From Spisula solida (taxonomy: Eukaryota > Mollusca > Bivalvia > Venerida > Mactridae): a stretch of 64,000 nt of DNA. The notes beneath the pieces were generated by a model that was not told the DNA's origin, made no database searches, and was given only the letters and a program-made list of their open reading frames with translations. Shown here in pieces: positions 1 to 9,716 of the stretch (positions are counted from its first letter, which is position 1; every line of letters begins with the position of its first letter). The stretch is from assembly GCA_947247005.1 (NCBI GenBank), contig OX365945.1, forward strand, positions 18,172,501 through 18,236,500. Direction: 5' to 3'. The position numbers and the translations under genes are program-made.

Positions 1-611
1 TCTGTGATCAAGCATCACGTTAAACGGCTTGTCGTCTTTGCCGACCCGGTCTGAAGGGTGTAGGGAGTCTTTGATCTACGACATGCCGCCTTTTCCGACC
101 CGGATATCAGCAGTGTCTGTAAAGACGTATGGTTTAATTATTATTATAATAATTGAAAGGGGACAGATTTGGTTTAATTACATTGAGAAACTCTAATCAC
201 GTATACCCGATAGAATATCCGAACATTTGCCAATCGATATGTATTTTTCACGTCCACCATTGACCAGAAGTTATAAATGTAGTCAATATGTTACATTGTA
301 AAACGTTGTTACATGCCGCTTCATGTTTAACGATAAGAGAATAATGAGATGTAATTGTGCTGCTTACCTTTTTCTGGCCATGTTTCCTGCACGGCGAGCC
401 TTGTCAGCGGACCTAATGCTTATTCTGTCGTATGATGAGCTCTGTCATATAAAACAAACATTATAATTTAAGCTAGTCTTTTGAATATACAATGTGTAAG
501 AAAACTTATAATGAAACAAAATGTGGGACTTAAAACTCATCGCAATTTACAATATAAACTCAGTACAAAAAGAAACGTAAGTGGTTTTAGGGTAGTATTT
601 TTGCGTTGGTC
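1..611. other. No gene recognised
   Basis: AT-rich non-coding DNA. Only short chance open frames occur. I see no repeat structure until the hairpin cluster that starts near 612. Confidence 0.5.
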
Positions 612-788
612 GGGCGGGCTTGGGCACCAACCGTCCCTCGGGACTCTGCAGATGCTACATTACTGTAGGGTTAACGCATGCTTTTAAGTGCTATAACATC
701 TGCAGAGTCCCGAGGGACGGTTGGTGCAGGAGCCCGCCAGGGCGAGGGCACCAACGCTCCCGAGGGACTCTGCAGATGTTATAGCACG
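612..788. repeat. Inverted and direct 45-bp repeat cluster (hairpin)
   Basis: A ~43-nt left arm (612-654, containing CCGTCCCTCGGGACTCTGCA) is matched by its reverse complement at 697-738. The spacer is 42 nt. A third copy in the direct orientation follows at 740-788 and shares the block GGGACTCTGCAGATG. The arms are GC-rich in an AT-rich setting, so the strand can fold into a long stem. It may be a small foldback element or the end of one. The class is unknown. Confidence 0.75.
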
Positions 789-1816
789 CAAAAAAAACAT
801 GTAAACGCTATTCTAGCGTAAAAAAACATCAACAGACACAAAATGTTCAAAAGATTGTCTTCGGCGATGTGAGAAAAAACAAATACCGTACAAGAGAACG
901 AATGAACTTGAGCAGCCTCTGTATCGATATTGATACATGTTTTAGTTATGCACGTCAAGGGCCCAATGTGTTCTGCAAAATACCGCGGGTGTTGTTGGCT
1001 TACAATGTGAATATTCTGGATTACTTACCGATTAATTGTGAGATTACACTTTCATATGACGCTGCAAATCGACGATGTATGATATGTGAACATGTTTTAT
1101 TGGCTGAAACTGCCATGTAACTTGTTTATCCAAATTTTGTCAGAGATTACCTTCCGTCTTTCTGACCTAGATCTAGATTTACTGTGAACATGTATGAAAG
1201 TGAAAGTAGCCATAGTAAAGATACTTGGAATTACAAGAAGTGCGACACAAACTTAGTGTTTCAAGTAGTTTAACAGTAAACAATGCAAAAAGGCACATAG
1301 ATCTACATAACTTTATTATCACAGATTCACAGCTAGTCTACAATGTGTAGCACTATAACAAAAATATTGCCTTGAACAGCACAATTGCTATATATCCTGA
1401 ACCATAATAGCTTCATTACATGGTGTGCAATGTACATACTGTAAAGCAGTATTTATGGGATTAAATATTTATTTCATAAACATTTCATAAAGTATTCAAC
1501 ATACAGATTTAAATTATTTGGCTGCTTTGAGTCTTAGTGAAAATGAAAATGGCAATTTCCACCTGTTACATTGAAATTGAAATGTTGAGGACCAACAAAT
1601 GGCATAGTAATCTGCTGCATATTTGCAGTGGAGTTCTGGGAATAAGTGGGGTTTTCGGCTATTGCTGTAGGGTTTTCAGATGGTACACCAATCTGGTTAT
1701 TATCCAAATCCTGCTGTCTGAGACTATTATTCTGATGGATTGGTTCACTAACCGAGGTACTGCATACTGTTTTACTTGTGGAAATATTTTTTTGATCACG
1801 TGAATTGGGTGGTCAA
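789..1816. other. No recognisable gene
   Basis: An open stretch at about 869-1120 (plus) has an in-frame ATG near 903. Its product, with CMIC near the C-terminus, resembles nothing I know. The rest is AT-rich and non-coding. Confidence 0.4.
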
Positions 1817-2047
1817 TCAGTTTTGGAATTTGATAATGCGACAGACAAAACTGAGCAGCAATGCCTTTTTTGTTCTGATGTTTGCCCATCTATGTAGTTT
1901 CAAACTCTCTTCATTTTTATGCTTAGTCAATTTGCAAATTTGTTTAGAGTCAACCCCTGCCTGGTACATAACTGAAATTGAAGTTGCTCGGACAGAATGG
2001 TTTGTGTATAGTTTTGAAAGGGAAGCATTTTTAGATATCACCTTCAT
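1817..2047 (-). pseudogene. Tyrosine-recombinase C-terminal fragment (Crypton/ZMYM-QRICH1 type)
   Basis: A 76-residue minus-strand frame contains LYTNHSVRATSISVMYQAG, then a basic LTKHKNEESL segment. This resembles the C-terminal catalytic part of tyrosine recombinases of the Crypton-derived type, where an N-H-S/C-x-R-A-T block carries a catalytic Arg and a (G/T)-H-K/R stretch follows. The upstream catalytic domain and the nucleophilic Tyr are not visible, so this is a remnant. It lies next to an unrelated CENPB-like fragment. Assignment is by motif only. Confidence 0.5.
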
Positions 2048-2096
2048 TATTTCTGCTAATTAATTCTTTCCAATTACACACTCAGTGAACCAGTAC

Positions 2097-2263
2097 TCAC
2101 TGGTTTTGGTTTTTGATTTTATTACAGGCCACTTTCCTGATAGACAGTCTGGCCCTTCCCTTGTCCTGACTGTGTGGTTTCCTGGAGGCCAGCTGTGGAT
2201 AATCCACCTTCAACTTTCTAAACCATTTGTCACTTGGACCTTTAGAGAGGTTAAATAAGGTTT
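2097..2263 (-). pseudogene. CENPB-type helix-turn-helix fragment of a transposase
   Basis: The minus-strand translation contains GPSDKWFRKLKVDYPQL followed by ASRKP and RARLS. This matches the general W-F-x-(R/K)-x-x-x-x-x-P-x-L-x-x-R-K-P pattern of CENPB-type DNA-binding domains in pogo/Tigger- and Harbinger-associated proteins. No catalytic domain is attached. It is a decayed transposon fragment. Confidence 0.45.
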
Positions 2264-2476
2264 GACGACCTGCAATGTACATGCATATGTAATATATTTG
2301 ATACACAAAATATTAAAAAACGTGTACATAATGCTTTATTTGTATCAAATGAAATAAGCCGGTGTAAGTTTTAACACATCATATATATGTTGTATGATAT
2401 AATTGTAAAGGAACTATAATAATATAATAAATGGAGTAGATCTATGCGCATTAGGAAAAATAATATTGAACCTTAT

Positions 2477-2910
2477 GCGGATTTAGCTCAGTGGTAACGC
2501 ACTGGGCTGTCAATCTAGAGGTCGTGGGTTCAATCCCTGGCATCGGCACATATTCATAAATATTTACAATATTTCCCGCTATATCTGACCGTGTGGTCTG
2601 CAAAGTATCTGGAAGTGCCAGGAAGCTGTGTATCGGTGCTATACACCGGGCACATTAAAGAACCAGACTGTATATTCGAAATAAGAGCTAGGCGCACTTC
2701 TGCAGCGCCGGACATGTCTGTATCAAATTTCTCTCTCTCCCTTCAGGGGCTTTCTCTCAGTCTGTCCCTCTAGTCAGATCATGCTGTATCTGCACTGGTA
2801 GAGGATGCACCTGTGCCCTTGTGGCTGCAACAAAAAATAATGTAAAGTGCCTTTGAACGTGCGTTCGCATGAAAAGGGCGCTATATAAATCTGGTATATT
2901 TATTTATTTT
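2477..2910 (+). mobile_element. tRNA-derived SINE
   Basis: The head (2477-2549) is tRNA-like. It has an A box (TTAGCTCAGTGG), a B box (GGGTTCAATCCC) and an anticodon loop CTGTCAA that would read GTC (Asp). The acceptor arms no longer pair well, so it is not a functional tRNA. The body that follows ends in AAAGGGCGCTATATAAAT and a TATTTATTTATTTT tail. This 3' end is shared by many metazoan and bivalve SINEs and presumably by the partner LINE. The body would fit the RUDI/Meta-SINE group, but I cannot place it in a family. Confidence 0.8.
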
Positions 2911-3167
2911 AAGTTTAGCAGTCGCACATTATTGTTAAGAATGGCATATCCACAAGTCAGCAAGTTGAAGTTTTTTTACTGTGTTTTATCTGATGTTTGA
3001 AATACCAGAACAATGTATCATAATTATATCAAAACTGTACATAAATTTAGTTGTATGTACATTTTGCGTTGTATCGTTATATTTCTTACGTTTACACCTA
3101 TACGCATAGATAGATCATGTCATCATATATATATATATATTTTAGATTTATTTAATATTCAAAGAAA
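2911..3167. other. AT-rich spacer
   Basis: No gene is seen. It includes a short (AT)n microsatellite near 3126-3140. Confidence 0.5.
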
Positions 3168-3426
3168 TTAACCCTTATTGTACGTACCAGAAGTCTTCAG
3201 CATCTCCTGAATGTAGCACCGAACCATCTTCTGCGTTATCGGTAAGCCTTGCCCCGCCATGTACAGAACAAAGTTGACAAGTCCATCTGATTCAACCTTG
3301 GTCAACTGCTTGGCCGGGCCCTTTTTGCTACGATTGTCTGGATTTTTTATGTGCTCAAACAGAGTAGTCTTTGGAATGTGGTACTCTCTGGCAGCTTGTG
3401 ATAACTTCAAATTTCCCTTTTTCACT
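3168..3426 (-). pseudogene. pogo/CENPB-like transposase N-terminal fragment
   Basis: The minus-strand frame reads VKKGNLKLSQAAREYHIPKT and then TTLFEHIKNP. This is a Psq-type helix-turn-helix as found at the N-terminus of pogo/Tigger transposases. A start of the second DNA-binding domain follows (VESDGLVNFVLYMAGQGLP). The frame loses homology upstream at about 3427, where sequence identical to the tail of the neighbouring tandem-repeat element begins. The fragment is therefore joined to, or cut by, that element. No catalytic DDD domain is present. Confidence 0.65.
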
Positions 3427-4418
3427 GCCGTTAACAGTCCAATTGTTGACGGTGGACGGCGCACGGTGGACGACGACAATGTTTTTCTTTGATGTGACCT
3501 GGTGACCTAGTTTTTAACCCCATATGACCCAGTTACGAACTTGACCTAGATTTCATAGAGAAAATCATTGTGATCAAGTTTCATATAGATTAGATAAAAA
3601 ATGTGACCTCTAGAGTGATAACAAGGTTTTTCTTTGATGTGACCTGGTGACCTAGTATTTGACCCCATATGACCCAATTATGAACTTGACCTAGATTTCA
3701 AAGAGACATACACTGTGACCAAGTTTCATTAAGATTATGTCAATAATTTGACCTCTAGAGTGTTAACAAGTGTTTTCTTAAATGTGACCTGGTGACCTAG
3801 TTTTAAACCCCATATGACCAAGTTACAAACTTGACCTAGATTTCATAGAGACATACATTGTGACCAAGTTTCATTATGATTATATCAAAAAATTTGACCT
3901 AGAGTGTTAAACAAGGTTTTTCTTTGATGTGACCTGGTGTCCTAGTTTTTGACCCCAAATGACCCAATTACGAACTTTACCTAGATTGCATAGAGACATA
4001 CATTATGACCAAGTTTCATTGCGATCATGTCGAAATTGTGACCTTAGAGTGTTAACAAGGTTTTTCTTTGAGGTGACCTAGTTTTTTACCCCAGATGACC
4101 CAATTACGAACTTGAACTAGATTTTATAGAGACATACATTGTGACCATGTTTCATTAAGATTAGGAGAATAATGTGACCTCTAGAGTGTTAACAAGGTTT
4201 TTCTTTGATTTGACCTAGTTTTTAACCCAGATGACCCAGTTACGAACTTGGCCTAGATTTCATAGAGACAAACATTGTGACCAAGTTTCATAAAGATTAA
4301 GTGAAAATTGTGACCTCTAGAGTGTTAACAGTCCAATTGTTGACGGTGGACGGTGGACGACGAACAAAAGGGTGATCACAAAAGCTCACCTTGAGCACTT
4401 CGTGCTCAGGTGAGCTAA
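3427..4418 (+). mobile_element. Tandem-repeat element with hairpin terminus (Helentron/pearl-like candidate)
   Basis: About six diverged units of roughly 140-150 bp recur here. Each contains TGTGACCTGGTGACCTAG, a GACCCAATTACGAACTTGAC-like block and GTTAACAAGGTTTTTCTTTG. The right end carries the hairpin GAGCACTTCGTGCTC (4393-4407), then AGGTGAGCTAA. The block GTTAACAGTCCAATTGTTGA plus GACGGTGGACGG occurs at both ends. The tandem core, short-repeat tract and terminal hairpin match non-autonomous rolling-circle (Helentron-type) elements described in bivalves. No protein is encoded. A related, oppositely oriented copy lies at 46294-47846. Confidence 0.65.
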
Positions 4419-5083
4419 AAATCATAGAAACTCATTATCAGCTGGCTCTTAAGGATTTGCTACTCTTCAAAATGAAGGTTCCCACCACTGGCGGAAGTGC
4501 AAATTTAGCGTGGTTAGAAACCGCGAATAGCAAAAATTCCACTGGTATGGGCGACACTGTTCTTACTTAAATAACCTTGCTCAGGTATTTTATATATGTA
4601 AATTGAGTCAAATATAGGATTGCATTGGCTTTAAAAATACTGTGTATGCTGTGAAATTGGTCACTTTTTTATTTACTAAAAATTGAAGGGGTAGGGGGAA
4701 AAACAAAGGGTCATAACTCCACAACCCGAGGTTTCAGCCTTATATTTGGATGCTGTTTTCAAGGCATGCTGTCTAGGCCCTGAGACTGACACAGAAATAC
4801 TTTATTGTCTCATTTGCTGTTTTCAAGAAATAAGCTTGACTGTTCGCGGCCTGTCGAAACCCGATATTTCAATGCTGTGTCTTGCTAAGATACTTGACTG
4901 TAAAATAGTATAATGGAAAACTGCTTTTATTTAGTGCCTTACTTTGTGCAGGTATCGAACGAGACCATTTTTGTATAATGTAATTGAGCGTTTGGAACCG
5001 TTTCTTATTGCAATTTGATGATCAGAAAAGCATTTCACTGTTAATTGATTCAAGTGGAGTTTTAAAACAAATAAAGTAATAAA
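4419..5083. other. No recognisable gene
   Basis: AT-rich unique-looking sequence between two repeat elements. I see no coding signal. Confidence 0.45.
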
Positions 5084-6273
5084 TGAGCCCGTTCCCAGGA
5101 AAACCTGCTATATTGACATTATGTAAATACTGCATGTAACAAGCTTTTTAAAAAGCTTTCATATAAGAAACTAGAAATTCGTGCCCTCGGGCAAATTATG
5201 TCGAGCCTCGGCGCACGTTGAAAAATGGCTGCAACTTAAATTAGCCGTCAATTTGACCTCCTACTGTGACCTTGAACTTTGAGACAGGAACCTAGGGGTT
5301 GGACATGACACTTCGCCTCATGGAGGTTAACATTCATGCCAATTATAAGAAAGATTAGTCAATGTATGACAAAGTTATGGTCCGGACAAGCTTCAATTTA
5401 ACATTTGACCTCCAACTGTGACCTTGACCTTTGTGATAGGAACCTGGGTGTTGGGCATGACACTCCGCCTCATGGAGGTGAACATTCATGCTAAATATAA
5501 GAAATATAGGTCAGTGTATGACATAGTTATGGTCCGGACAAGCTTCAACGGTGACCTTTGAGATAGGTACCTTGGGGTTGGGCATGACACTCCTCCTCAT
5601 GGAGATGAACATTCATGCCAAATATAAGCAATAATGGTCAAAGCATAACAAAGTTATGGTCCGGACAAAATCGCACGCACGCACGCACATACACCAAAAG
5701 TGGCGACAAAGTCTCGCTCACCGCAAGCGGGCTCGACAAAAATGACATATCAATAGATTCAATTTTAAGTCATTTATCCATGATTATATTACTATATCTT
5801 AGCTTTTAAATTTCTTATGAATAATGTCGAAATCATTTACTTCGTTGCTATGGTGACCAATTTCAGAAAAGTACTCTGATTGAGAAAAACAAGGAGTTAG
5901 TTGTTTAAAACAGTAGTAGTCTTTCTCTAAAAGTGAACATTTACAATTCGGATGTATATTTTGAAACTTAAAACATAATTCTAAAACTTGATTACATTTT
6001 GACCAGTATACGTCAAGAATTGATCAAATGCAGTATTTATAAAGTACTTGTTACAACCACGTCGAATAATGTTTGAACGACGCTTGCGACGTCACGCAAC
6101 AGGGGTCTGAATAGGGCCTCAACTAAACAGCTGTAACTTCCTTAAAACTCATGATATTAACAAAATTGCTTTTGCATTTTGCTTCTATCATATCAGATTA
6201 CACTTTTAGATATTAAAAAATCTCAAAATCAAATGTTTTGTCAAAATAGCAGGTTTTCCTGGAGACTGGCTCA
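5084..6273. mobile_element. MITE copy A, split by a nested element
   Basis: The ends are inverted repeats of ~28 bp. The left is a degraded TGAGCCCGTTCCCAGGAAAA and the right is the reverse complement of TGAGCCAGTCTCCAGGAAAA. Removing the pearl-like insertion (about 5171-5737) leaves ~620 bp that aligns along its length with 62474-63075. It has no coding capacity, so it must be mobilised in trans. Copy B shows a TA target duplication. Copy A has AA on both sides. Confidence 0.85.
5171..5737 (+). mobile_element. pearl-like element nested in MITE copy A
   Basis: The left end is GAAATTCGTGCCCTCGGGCA. A core follows of about 2.5-3 tandem units of ~155 bp, each with TTATGGTCCGGACAAGCTTC and ACATTCATGC. 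Next come a (CGCA)n microsatellite at about 5671-5688 and an end with CCGCAAGCGG followed by GCTCGACAAAA. Tandem core, microsatellite and terminal hairpin are the architecture of bivalve pearl elements. Boundaries are inferred by comparison with the uninterrupted MITE copy at 62.5-63.1 kb. Confidence 0.75.
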
Positions 6274-6654
6274 AATGTTTTAGTACTTTTTTGTTGTTTG
6301 TAGCACGACAAAAGTTTCTGATACATGTAGTTGTATTTATCAAGACACACTTTTTGCAGCTTCGAAACTAAGTTATATGAAGAACATGAAGTAATGAGTA
6401 ATTCATTTAGAGAAGCGGAAATGACGTAACTAAAATAATCACAGCGTTAATGGTCAATCACGATGGTGAAATGTCGTAACTACCGTTGCTGTGCTGGATT
6501 TATTGCATCCCTGTCAAGGTTGTAATGGTTGTTTCCTAACTCTTTTCTATCGTTATGGATGAAACAACAGCATTTCCCATCGTTTATATTTATCACAAAA
6601 CAATTTTTCCGTCTCCTGAAAAGTTGTGATTTTGTAGTTACAGGGTTTAGGATT
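6274..6654. other. Flank of the large transposon, no gene recognised
   Basis: Non-coding DNA leading to the 8-bp target duplication. A short frame beginning MVKCRNYRCCAGF near 6463 looks like the first residues of a zinc-binding domain but stops soon after. I do not call it a gene. Confidence 0.4.
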
Positions 6655-6662
6655 GTCACCGA
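6655..6662. repeat. Left target-site duplication, GTCACCGA
   Basis: GTCACCGA lies immediately outside the left terminal repeat. It is repeated exactly at 19210-19217 outside the right one. Eight-base duplications are the hallmark of P-superfamily transposition. Confidence 0.95.
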
Positions 6663-7377
6663 CACAGGCACCCGTAATGTAATCCCCCCGCCCTGTAGAC
6701 CCCATTACTACCCAGGTACCCCCTACCAACCCAAACTCTACAACCCCAGTACATATTATATTGTTTCTATACATATCACAGTAATATAAAAATATTTTCT
6801 ACAAAATATATAAGTTATAGAAAAGGTCGATGAGAAGGAGCACCAATACCTATAGTGGTCTTGTTTATGAAGGTCGTGAGCGAGTAATTCACGCACCAGC
6901 GCCACAATCCCGGCTTTTATCGTCAGCCAAATGATTACTCTTTATAATGGTATGCGATTTAGCGCACCAACTCGTTCGTACTATGAGCAACGAGTCGCCA
7001 AAGTGGCGAAAAATCATGTCGATGAAATGACCTAAGCTTGTTTACAGTCGACTCGTGGGCTGTATTATTTTATCTGTCCGTGATTCACGGCACACATTGG
7101 TATGGACGTTAATCAAATATAATTTGTAACGACTCACCGTCAGCGGAATTCATCAGAATGAAGTATATAATACACTATAACACAATTTCCCGACAGAATC
7201 GTCTCGTCCAGTAACGTGCGGCCATCATTTTACGTTGACCCGGAAGCACTTGGATAAATTCCGTACCATTTCGTACCGGTCCGGAACGGTAAGCGTCGTC
7301 GATTCGTCAAAAATTGGGGGTGTGTCGTTGGTTCCCGTTTTCGTAATGAACAAAGTTCGTTGAGCCAGTATCCAATT
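6663..7377 (+). repeat. Left terminal inverted repeat (~715 bp)
   Basis: Closely matches the reverse complement of 18500-19209, including TTCGTACTATGAGCAACGAG and the GTACCGGTCCGGAACGG block, with scattered substitutions and small indels. Similarity ends at TCCAATT, 18 bp before the helicase ATG at 7396. The repeat therefore contains the helicase promoter and leader. The innermost ~110 bp is duplicated again at 9552-9661 by the retroposon insertion. Confidence 0.93.
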
Positions 7378-7434
7378 CCCGGCACATATATCAAAATGGA
7401 GTTGAACGCTAAACAACGTATTGCTGTTGATTTT
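7268..7434 (+). repeat. Upstream copy of a 165-167-bp direct duplication
   Basis: Starts ATTTCGTACCGGTCCGG and ends GCTGTTGATTTT. It is repeated at 9552-9716 with one 2-bp indel and one substitution. It includes the inner left inverted repeat, the helicase leader, the ATG (7396) and the first 13 codons (MELNAKQRIAVDF). It flanks the inserted non-LTR element, so it is best read as an exceptionally long target-site duplication. Confidence 0.9.
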
Positions 7435-9541
7435 CTAAAAGACAAAACTACCTTGAACCAGTTCAACATCACGCTTTCAAACAAGTTCCAACTTCTAGGA
7501 CAAATAGGCGATATAGAAGAACAATGGGAGAATTTAAGAGAAAATATCACTTCAACCTGTGAGGAAACTCTAGGAAAAAGGAAAATTCAGCACAAAGAAT
7601 GGATATCTCCAGAAACCTTAAGAATAATCCAAGAGAGGAAAAAGAAAAAAGAAATTATAAACAGAAGCAGAACCAGAAGAGAAAAAGCTGATGCCCAAGA
7701 ATCTTACAACCAAACACACAAAGAAGTAAGACAAAATGTAAGGAAAGACAGAAGAGCGTATATTGACAACCTTGCTTCACAGGCAGAAGAAGCTGCAAAC
7801 AAAAGGAACATGAAGGAATTATACGACACCACCAAAAAACTTGCGGGAAACATCAACCATAATAGCCAGCAAATTAAAGATAAAGATGGTATAACTATCA
7901 CCATACTCGAAGACCAGCTTAAACGCTGGACAGAACACTTTAAGGAACTGCTGAACAGACCATCCCCAACGGAAAAACCAAACATTACTAGAGCTGCAGA
8001 AGAACTCAGAATAAATTGTAATAAACCTACCAAGACAGAGATCAAACCAGCCATCAGAAAGCTAAAGACAGGAAAAGCAGCTGGACCAGATAATATACCT
8101 GCTGAGGCACTCAAAGCAAATGTAGACCTTTCAACAAACATGCTACATAAACTACTCGGAGACATCTGGGAAAGTGAAACTATGCCTCAATAATTGAACG
8201 AGGGACTTATCATCAAGATTCCAAAGAAAGGTGACCTAAGAGAATGTAAAAAATACAGAGGAATAACATTAGTATCAGTGGTAGGCAAAGTACTGAACAG
8301 AATAATTCTAATGCGACTACAAAAAACAGTAGATTCAAAACTGAGAGACCAACAGGCAGGTTTCAGGAAAGACAGAAGCTGTGTCGACCAAATAGCAACT
8401 CTTAGAATTATTATTGAACAATCAATAGAATGGAACACATCTGTTTACTTGAATTTTATTGACTTTGAGAAAGCCTTTGATAGCTTAGACAGAGAATCAT
8501 TGTGGCTGCTAATGGAACACCATGGTATTCCAGGAAAGATGATCAACATCATCCGCAACTCCTATAACAACATGACTTGTAGAGTACTGCATGAAGGTAG
8601 ACTGTCAGGCACTTTTCATGTTACCACAGGAGTGAAGCAAGGCTGTCTTCTATCACCGTCCTCTTTCTTCTCGCCATAGACTGGATAATGAGGGAATGTA
8701 CAGAAGGGAAAAGAAACGGAATACAGTGGACTCTGTGGGAACAGCTAGACGATCTAGACTTTGCGGATGACATCGCACTTTTGTCCAGCACACACCAACA
8801 AATGCAGGAAAAATCAACACTTCTAAATGCATCTTCAACCAAACTTGGATTAAGACCTAACATAGCCAAGACTAAAGTGATGAAAATAAAATGCAACAAC
8901 ATCCAGCAAATCAAAATTGATGGCAAAAACATAGACAAAGTAGACTCCTTTACCTATCTAGGAAGTATCGTAGACAACCAAGGTGGAACTGATGCCGATG
9001 TAAAATCTAGAATAAACAAAGCCAGAGTAATCTTCAATATATTAAGAAATACATGGACTTCCAGAAACCTATCCAGAAAGACAAAAATAAAGATCTTCAA
9101 CTCTAATGTGAAATCAGTCCTCTTATATGGATCAGAAACATGGAGAACTACCAAAGCCATGCTAACCAGACTCCAGTGCTTCATCAACTACTGTTTAAGG
9201 AGAATATTAAACATCAACTGGACAGACAGAGTGCGTAATGAAGACCTCTGGAAAATCACCAACCAAGAACCTATCAACATGGAGATAAGAAGACGCAAAT
9301 GGGGATGGATAGGACACACGCTACGAAAGCCAAATGAACACATCACAAAACAGGCCCTAAAATGGAACCCTCAAGGTAGAAGGAAAAGGGGCGCCCACGT
9401 AACACCTGGCGAAGAAATGTCGAGGCAGAAATGAAAGATAGTGGTAACACCTGGAACTCAATCCAACAAACAGCAGGAAACAGAGTCAGATGGAGGGAAT
9501 TCGTCAATGGCCTATGCTCCCCAGCGGAGCAAAGGGCCTAA
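7435..9541 (+). pseudogene. Non-LTR reverse transcriptase, broken
   Basis: In order: a coiled, lysine-rich linker (7500-7900); RT motif LKTGKAAGPDNIPAEALKA (~8065); KYRGITLVSVVGKVLNRI (~8254); the catalytic Asp block FIDFEKAFDSLDRESLW (~8455); GVKQGCLLSP (~8628); and FADDIALLSS (~8759). The C-terminal domain runs to GLCSPAEQRA and stop near 9541. Three breaks are visible: an in-frame TAA at 8191-8193, a frameshift just after the GCLLSP motif (~8660) and a frameshift near 9395 after GRRKRG. The upstream ATG at 7396 that opens into this frame belongs to the helicase leader, not to the retroposon. The gene is inactive. Confidence 0.9.
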
Positions 9542-9551
9542 GTAAGTAAGT
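7435..9551 (+). mobile_element. 5'-truncated non-LTR retroposon (RTE-like)
   Basis: The insertion lies between the two copies of the long direct duplication. It encodes the linker and reverse transcriptase of a non-LTR element but lacks the endonuclease. It ends just past the stop codon with the short-repeat tail TAAGTAAGTAAGT. 5' truncation, a simple-repeat 3' tail and target duplication fit target-primed reverse transcription. The clade (RTE-like) is inferred from general appearance (RRKWGWIGHTLRKP near the C-terminus) and is not certain. Confidence 0.85.
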
Positions 9552-9716
9552 ATTTCGTACCGGTCCGGAACGGTAAGCGTCGTCGATTCGTCAAAAATTG
9601 GGGGTGTGTCGTTGGTTCCCGTTTTTGTAATGAACAAAGTTCGTTGAGCCAGTATCCAATTCCCGGCACATATCAAAATGGAGTTGAACGCTAAACAACG
9701 TATTGCTGTTGATTTT
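9552..9716 (+). repeat. Downstream copy of the 165-167-bp direct duplication
   Basis: Matches 7268-7434. Because it contains leader, ATG (9678) and the first 13 codons, it restores the start of the helicase frame downstream of the inserted retroposon. Confidence 0.9.

Noticed and set aside
2477..2549. Functional tRNA-Asp gene
   Set aside because: The acceptor stem is mismatched and the sequence continues into a SINE body.
6463..6654. THAP-domain first exon next to the transposon
   Set aside because: Only the first ~13 residues resemble a zinc-binding start, and the frame then stops.
7225..7550. Minus-strand open frames over the left inverted repeat
   Set aside because: They overlap the terminal repeat and the start of the helicase. 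The same frame exists in the right repeat only because the repeats match.
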